63,669 bases of DNA from Bog-752 sp963799395. GTDB taxonomy: Bacteria > Actinomycetota > Thermoleophilia > UBA2241. The DNA lies in assembly GCA_963799395.1 (NCBI GenBank), contig CAWCWZ010000007.1, forward strand, positions 1-63,669, given 5' to 3'. Each line of letters opens with the position of its first letter. Within the stretch, counting starts at the first letter, position 1. Shown one piece after another: positions 59,655 through 63,669 of the stretch. The position numbers and the translations under genes were made by a program. The notes below the pieces were generated by a model. It had not been told where the DNA came from. It saw nothing but the letters and a program-made list of their open reading frames with translations, and ran no database searches.

Positions 59655-60017
59655 ATGATTCGGCTGAAGGCCTTGAGAAAGGCGCGAGGCTGGAGCGCCA
59701 TGGAGCTCGCCCGACAGTCGGGCCTGGCGAACTCGACGATCTCTCAGATCGAGAGCCAGCGCTTCAGTCCGTACGACTCCCAGCTCGCCAAGCTCGCCGC
59801 CGCTCTCGACTACGACGGCCCCGCGGCCGCCCTGCTGGACGAGGTCGACCGTGAGCCCGCGCTCTGGTGCAAGGTTTCGCCGAGCGCGCAGAGCGGCGCG
59901 AGGCGGCTCGGGCGGCGCTGCGGGCTCAGTTTGATCCCTCACGGCCGACGACCCCGGTCGAGGTGGCCAGGCCTACGTCGGGGTGAGCCGCGGCCTCGCC
60001 TACGCGGCGGCTCGTGA
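59655..60017 (+). CDS. Xre-family helix-turn-helix regulator
   Basis: Likely lysogeny-type regulator. The HTH_3 domain is complete: IRLKALRKARGWSAMELARQ, then SGLANSTISQIESQRFSPYD and LAKLAAALDYD. The ATG has AAAGGAGG at eight bases. After about residue 71 the raw frame has unnatural composition, whereas another frame continues as VQGFAERAERREAARAALRAQ. The true protein either ends near 59870 or continues into the excisionase-like reading frame. Confidence 0.8.
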   Translation: MIRLKALRKARGWSAMELARQSGLANSTISQIESQRFSPYDSQLAKLAAALDYDGPAAALLDEVDREPALWCKVSPSAQSGARRLGRRCGLSLIPHGRRPRSRWPGLRRGEPRPRLRGGS

Positions 60018-60099
60018 CGGCTCGTGGCCGGCGCTTCGCGTGGGCGCCAGGATCCTGATTAAGACCAAGCCGTTTCTCGCCATGATCGGCGAGGGCTGA
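59867..60099 (+). CDS. Excisionase-like DNA-binding protein (frame break)
   Basis: Winged-helix (AlpA/Xis type) pattern: TTPVEVAR then YVGVSRGLAYAAARDGSWPA and LRVGARILIKTKPFLAMIG. The two parts are in different frames; dropping two bases near 59971-59974 gives the exact family spacing EVARxxGVSR. The GTG at 59867 is a possible start, but a fusion to the preceding Xre protein is equally possible. The pairing with a tyrosine integrase fits directionality control. Confidence 0.6.
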
Positions 60100-60102
60100 G
60101 CG

Positions 60103-60515
60103 ATGGATCGCGAGCCTCACGAACTCGAGGACCGGGAGCAAATCGAGCGCCTACTGCGCGAGCGCGCCGAGATCGGTGAGCGCTTCGTTAAGCAGGTCGA
60201 CGACCTGGGCGCGACTGCGGAAGAGCTCGCCCTCCTGGAGGGCGCCCTGCGCGCCGCCAGGAGACGCGCCTCGGTCGCCACCAGCTCGGACCGTCGGGCG
60301 TGGAGCTCATGGCCTCGGTACTCCTCGGCCGGCTCGGAAAGGCCCTGCGCCCAGAGATCCCCTTCGTCACGAGCGGCGCCGGAGAACAGGCGGCAGCGCT
60401 GCTCTGTGCTCCTCACCAGCTCGGTATGAGCATGGAGAGCGCCCCACGCGGCCCATCGGTCGCGGCGACGACCTTCGTCGACGAGCCGGGTCCCATGGAC
60501 GACCGACGTGGCTAG
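60103..60515 (+). CDS. Small hypothetical protein (frame break)
   Basis: Not recognised. The N-terminal part is strongly helical and charged (REQIERLLRERAEIGERFVKQ, GATAEELALLEGALRAAR). After about 60285 another frame is better: ELMASVLLGRLGKALRPEIP, ending at 60515. It starts three bases after the excisionase-like stop and overlaps the next gene by eight bases, so it belongs to the early rightward operon. Confidence 0.5.
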
Positions 60516-61475
60516 TCCGCAGCCCGATCGCTTCGTGCGGTTCTCCAAGGAGCTCTACGACGCCGTGCTGCAAGCACGCTGGACGTCCGCCTCAGAGCTG
60601 AAGGTCTTCCTGGCCGTCGTGCGGCTCACCTACGGCGACCGCGGCAAGCTACAGGTCGCGGCGTCGATCATCTCTCATGCGTGCGGCGGGGCTCGGCAAG
60701 ACCGCCACCAAGCGCGCGGCCGACAGTCTGCTACGCGAGGGCGTCCTGATCGAGGTCCGCCCCACCCTCCTTCGGCCAGCCGCGGATCCTCGCGCCGAAC
60801 AAGGACTACCAATCCTGGGGAAACCTCGAGCGTCAATCCGGGCGCCGTCCCCGACTTCCTTCGCCACGACTGGGAGCAAGACAGTACCGATGGACGGCAC
60901 AGTATCCGTGAACGGCACGAAACAGTATCCGCGGACGGCACTAAACAGTATCCGCGGACGGCACCATCCACAGACCAGACGAGACAGAGGACCAACCCTT
61001 ACGTCTTCTGCTGACGCAGAAGACGCGGCGGTCGCTGCGCCGGAAGCAAGACCAGCTCGAGGAAGGTTGTGCGGTACGCCTCGGCGACCTGAAGGCCGCC
61101 GGCGCCTCTTCAAGCAGCCAAGGCGGCGCTCGGGACACACGAGGCCGGTGCGATCTATAACCCCAAGGGCGACTCTCACCGCGTCTACGCGGCGCCTCTG
61201 CGAGCGGATCTGCCACGAGGCTCGCCTCTGCGCCCACGTGTCCTGCGATGCGCGTCTGCCGGTCTGCCAGGCCGCCCTGGTCGAAGTCTTCGCGACCATC
61301 GCCGAAGACGCGCCCGGCCAACTGGCGCGCGTGGCTCACGGCAGCACTCGACGGCTCCGACCCGGCCGACCTGGTCGGCGACGAGATCCTGAGCCGCTGG
61401 CGCGCTCTCGAGAACGGCCACTCGCCGAGCCGCTGCGACATCGTCGGCGGCCTGGCGGACCTCGCTCGTGGCTGA
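60508..61475 (+). CDS. Phage replication protein O-like (several frame breaks)
   Basis: Probable replication initiator that binds the origin and recruits the helicase. The N-terminal winged-helix domain is typical of lambda-O relatives: DRFVRFSKELYDAVLQARWT, ELKVFLAVVRLTYGD, then after an extra base near 60690 GLGKTATKRAADSLLREGVL and APNKDYQSWG. Four iterons follow within the gene. The C-terminal part is scattered over frames and ends LADLARG at 61475, overlapping the helicase start by eight bases. It is possible that two genes are present with a boundary near the hairpin at 61002. Confidence 0.68.
60882..60964 (+). repeat. Four 18-bp iterons, probable replication origin
   Basis: AGTATCCGCGGACGGCAC occurs exactly twice (60924-60941 and 60947-60964), with two variants before them (about 60882-60899, AGTACCGATGGACGGCAC; 60901-60918, AGTATCCGTGAACGGCAC). 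The last three units are spaced 23 bases apart. The position inside the O-like gene copies the lambda origin plan. A reading error of one base is possible around 60900. Confidence 0.75.
61002..61025. other. Perfect 10-bp inverted repeat right of the iterons
   Basis: CGTCTTCTGC and GCAGAAGACG flank the loop TGAC, about 38 bases after the last iteron. There is no T-tract. In lambda-type origins an A/T-rich unwinding region follows the iterons, but here only this hairpin is seen. It may be part of the origin, or a terminator-like element. Confidence 0.5.
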
Positions 61476-62808
61476 CGAGCGCCACATGCAGCCGCACGAC
61501 CTCGACGCCGAGGAGTCGCTGCTCGGCTCGATGGTCGTCAACCCCAACGCCATCCCGATCGCCACCGAGCTCGTCGTCGAAGACGACTTCTATCGCGACA
61601 CCCATCGTCTCGTGTTCGGAGCGATCCGCGAGATGTACGCCCTCGGCAAAGAGGTCGACGCCGTCACCCTGAGCGCCGGCCCTCGACCACCAGGGGGTGC
61701 TCGAGCGCGTCGGCGGCAAGGCCTTCGTCCACACCCTGGTCGAGATCGTGCCGGCCACGGCCAACGTCCGCCAGTACGCCGAGATCGTCCGCGAGACGAG
61801 CGTCCTGCGCCAGCTCATCCGCGCGGGCCAGGAGATCGCCGAGCTCGGCTACGAGCACCCCGACGTCGCCGCCGAGCTGCTCGACGCCGCCGAGCGCAAG
61901 GTCTACGCGCTGGCCGATCGCGATGGTGGGCGCGGCGTCGTCGACGCCTGCGATAGCCTGCGCGGCTGCGTCGAGTCGCTGCGCGAGCGTCGCGAGGGCC
62001 GGCGGCTGAGGAGGGTGCGGTGCGGCTTCGAGATGATCGACCGGGTTCGCCGGAGGCCTCGGCCGCGGCGAGCTCTGCCCTGCTCGGATCGCGCCCTCGG
62101 CCTTGGCGAGGCGAGTCTACGCCACCTGCATCGCTCGGCAGCGTCGCCTTCACCGAGGGCCCGGTGCTGTTCTTCAGCGTCGAGATGAGCGTCGGGGCTC
62201 TGACAGAGCGCCTCACGCAAGCGCACTGCTCGGTCGGCAGCGATCAACTGCGCGCCGGCGACCTGGACGATAAGCAGCTCGAGCTTCTCGACGATCTGCG
62301 CGAGCGCCTGGCCGGCGGACGCCTGCGGATCGACGACGCCGCTGGCGCCGAACCTATCCGCCTGCGCCACGTCGCCCGCCGGGCGAACGCCCAGGCGCCT
62401 CTCGCCCTGGTGGTCGTCGACTACCTGCAGCTCATGCACACGGCAGGCCGTGCAGAACCGACAGCAGGAGGTCGCCGAGATCTCGCACAGCCTCAAGGCG
62501 CTCGCCCTCGAGCTCGACTGCCCCGTGCTGGCGCTGTCGCAGCTGAACCGCCAGGTGGAGGGCCGCGGCAGCGAAGACGGCAGGCCGCGTCTGCAGACCT
62601 CCGAGACTCCGGGGCGCTCGAACAGGACGCCGACGTCGTGGTCTTCCTGCACATGAACAAGGAACAGCGCGAGGCGGCCCGTCACGGCCCACTGAGAGTT
62701 GAGGTCGAGGTCGAGATCGCCAAGAACCGCAACGGGCGCACCGGGCACGGCCTGCTCCTCTTCGAGCGTCTGCACACGCGCTTTCGCGACAAGCTGCCCG
62801 ACCGCTAG
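61468..62808 (+). CDS. DnaB-type replicative helicase of the element (several frame breaks)
   Basis: Hexameric helicase loaded at the origin. The N-terminal domain shows PHDLDAEESLLGSMVVNPNAI and FVHTLVEI-type helices. The RecA-like core shows GLGRGELCLLGSRPS, FFSVEMS, LVVVDYLQLM (Walker B), VLALSQLNRQVE, DLRDSGALEQDADVVVFL and the C-terminal AKNRNGRTG. Breaks are near 61676, 62058, 62085-62140, 62445 and 62605. The Walker A lysine region (about 62095-62110) is too disturbed to read. About 445 residues if corrected. Confidence 0.82.
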
Positions 62809-62831
62809 GCCGACGAGAGACTGGAGCGACG

Positions 62832-63322
62832 ATGACCGACTTCGAGCCCGTGACCTTCGAGGAGCTCTGCCGCACCTGCGAAGCTGAGTTCGGTCCCGCG
62901 CGGGACGACGACCCTACCATGGCCGAGCTCAGCTGTGCCCTCGATCGCCTCGCGCTCCGCGCCGGCGGCCAGCGACAGCCGGCGCCAAGCCGAGGTCTTG
63001 CTACTCAGCTACATCTTCGACGCCGGAGTCACGCGCTCGTTCAATCGCGCAGTGGGCGCCGGACAGTCGGCGGCACTTCGGCCCAGGGCTCCGCTCCAGA
63101 CGCCGTCGGCAACGCATCTGACGGGCCACGTCGAGCGGGCCGGCCGCGATCGCTGGCGTCTGGTCGTCAATCTGCCGCCGGCCCCGGGCGGCGATCGCCG
63201 CCACTACCCGCAGGACCAGGCTGATCTCGGCTGGCGGCAAGCGCGAGGCGCAGGCTGCTCTGCGCGACTGGATCCGCGAGCTGCACGACGTCGAGCACCG
63301 GGCTGGAGAGGTGACGAGATGA
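62832..63322 (+). CDS. Unknown protein with integrase-arm-like C terminus (frame breaks)
   Basis: Starts MTDFEPVTFEELCRTCEAEF after a GAGCGACG spacer. The middle part reads RRQAEVLLLSYIFDAGVTRS in another frame. The C-terminal 60 residues (HVERAGRDRWRLVVNLPPAP, GGKREAQAALRDWIRELHD) resemble the arm-binding AP2-like domain of tyrosine integrases, like the N terminus of the integrase in this element, but no catalytic domain follows. The stop overlaps the next ATG. Confidence 0.5.
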
Positions 63323-63669
63323 CCATCCGGGCCGCCGCCGAGCGCCACGACTCTGCCGGCGCTCGACTCGCAGAAGCATTCATGAGGAGCAGGGCGCGGC
63401 GCGACCGCCGCGCGCAAGCCGACCCCGAACAGACAACCGACAAGGAGATCACCATGAAGCCACCGATTGAAGACTCGATGTCCGCCATTTTCAGGCCCTC
63501 GAAGACGAGCGCGCCCTGCAGGCGCGGCTGGAACACGACCGCAAGGTGCGATATCGGCGGCTCACCCCCGAGACGAACACGCGGCTTGAGGCGCTCACCC
63601 TCGCCGACGCTGCGCTCGCCCAGCTGTTGCGGGTCTTCGCCGATCACGACCTTGCAGTCGAGACGTCCT
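63319..63669 (+). CDS. Hypothetical protein(s), 3' partial
   Basis: ATG 63319 (MTIRAAAERHDSAGARLAEA) overlaps the preceding stop. A second in-frame ATG at 63454 has a strong AAGGAG six bases upstream and starts MKPPIEDSMSAIF. After one extra base near 63490 the reading becomes QALEDERALQARLEHDRKVR and RLTPETNTRLEALTLADAAL, a helical charged protein running off the window. Two small genes are therefore possible. No family recognised. Confidence 0.45.
   Translation, partial: MTIRAAAERHDSAGARLAEAFMRSRARRDRRAQADPEQTTDKEITMKPPIEDSMSAIFRPSKTSAPCRRGWNTTARCDIGGSPPRRTRGLRRSPSPTLRSPSCCGSSPITTLQSRRP

Larger units (their letters stand above)
55813..63669 (+). mobile_element. Integrated temperate-phage-like element (left part)
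   Basis: Begins at the 3' end of tRNA-Pro and continues to the window edge. It contains a tRNA-adjacent tyrosine integrase on the minus strand, a divergent Xre/excisionase control region, and rightward replication genes (lambda O-like, DnaB-like). No structural genes are seen yet, so a phage-derived island cannot be excluded. The right attachment site is not in the window. An IS110-family element sits in the integrase. Confidence 0.8.

Noticed and set aside
60882..60964. CRISPR-like array
   Set aside because: The units are 18 bases, spacers are zero to five bases, and they lie in a phage replication gene; iterons fit far better.

Overview
The window is about 70% G+C. Its gene content points to a deep-branching actinobacterium, perhaps of Thermoleophilia or Coriobacteriia type; the exact lineage cannot be fixed from sequence alone. 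The markers are a mycobacterial-type integration host factor, a GarA-like FHA protein followed by a MerR regulator, an RsiG-like c-di-GMP anti-sigma factor, RNase J together with RNase Y, and the LL-diaminopimelate aminotransferase route to lysine.

Positions 1-55,660 are chromosomal core. On the plus strand come carB (5' end cut off), pyrK, pyrD, mihF, gmk, rpoZ, coaBC, an HD protein and a TPR protein. Then come lemA-htpX (minus), an L,D-transpeptidase and a zinc-ribbon protein (minus). The translation/ribosome-assembly run follows: rimP, nusA, ylxR, infB, ylxP, rbfA, nrnA, truB, ribF, rpsO, pnp. Next are an M16 peptidase, dapB, dapA, rnj, ftsK, a RodZ-like protein, yajQ, rimO, pgsA, cinA, thpR, recA, recX, a candidate structured RNA, rny, miaB, a MEMO/LigB-like protein, AMMECR1, miaA-dapF (one open frame), dapL, hflX, dut and a Nudix hydrolase. 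A minus-strand signalling operon (rsiG-like, garA-like, merR, apt) lies beside a DUF4388 gene and a plus-strand Roadblock/MglA pair. Minus-strand envelope genes (VanW-like, ManC/PMM-like, CDP-alcohol phosphatidyltransferase) end the core.

From tRNA-Pro(GGG) at 55,735 to the right edge lies an integrated temperate-phage-like element. It has a tyrosine integrase beside the tRNA, an Xre regulator, an excisionase-like gene, a lambda-O-like replication protein containing four 18-bp iterons, and a DnaB-type helicase. The integrase gene is split by an IS110/IS1111-family insertion sequence. Removing 1,462 bp restores the integrase frame exactly. The right end of the element is outside the window.

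Many essential single-copy genes carry small frameshifts, nearly all repaired by removing one base. This pattern is best explained by insertion-biased long-read sequencing error. Coordinates of such genes are given as the full span of the interrupted gene.
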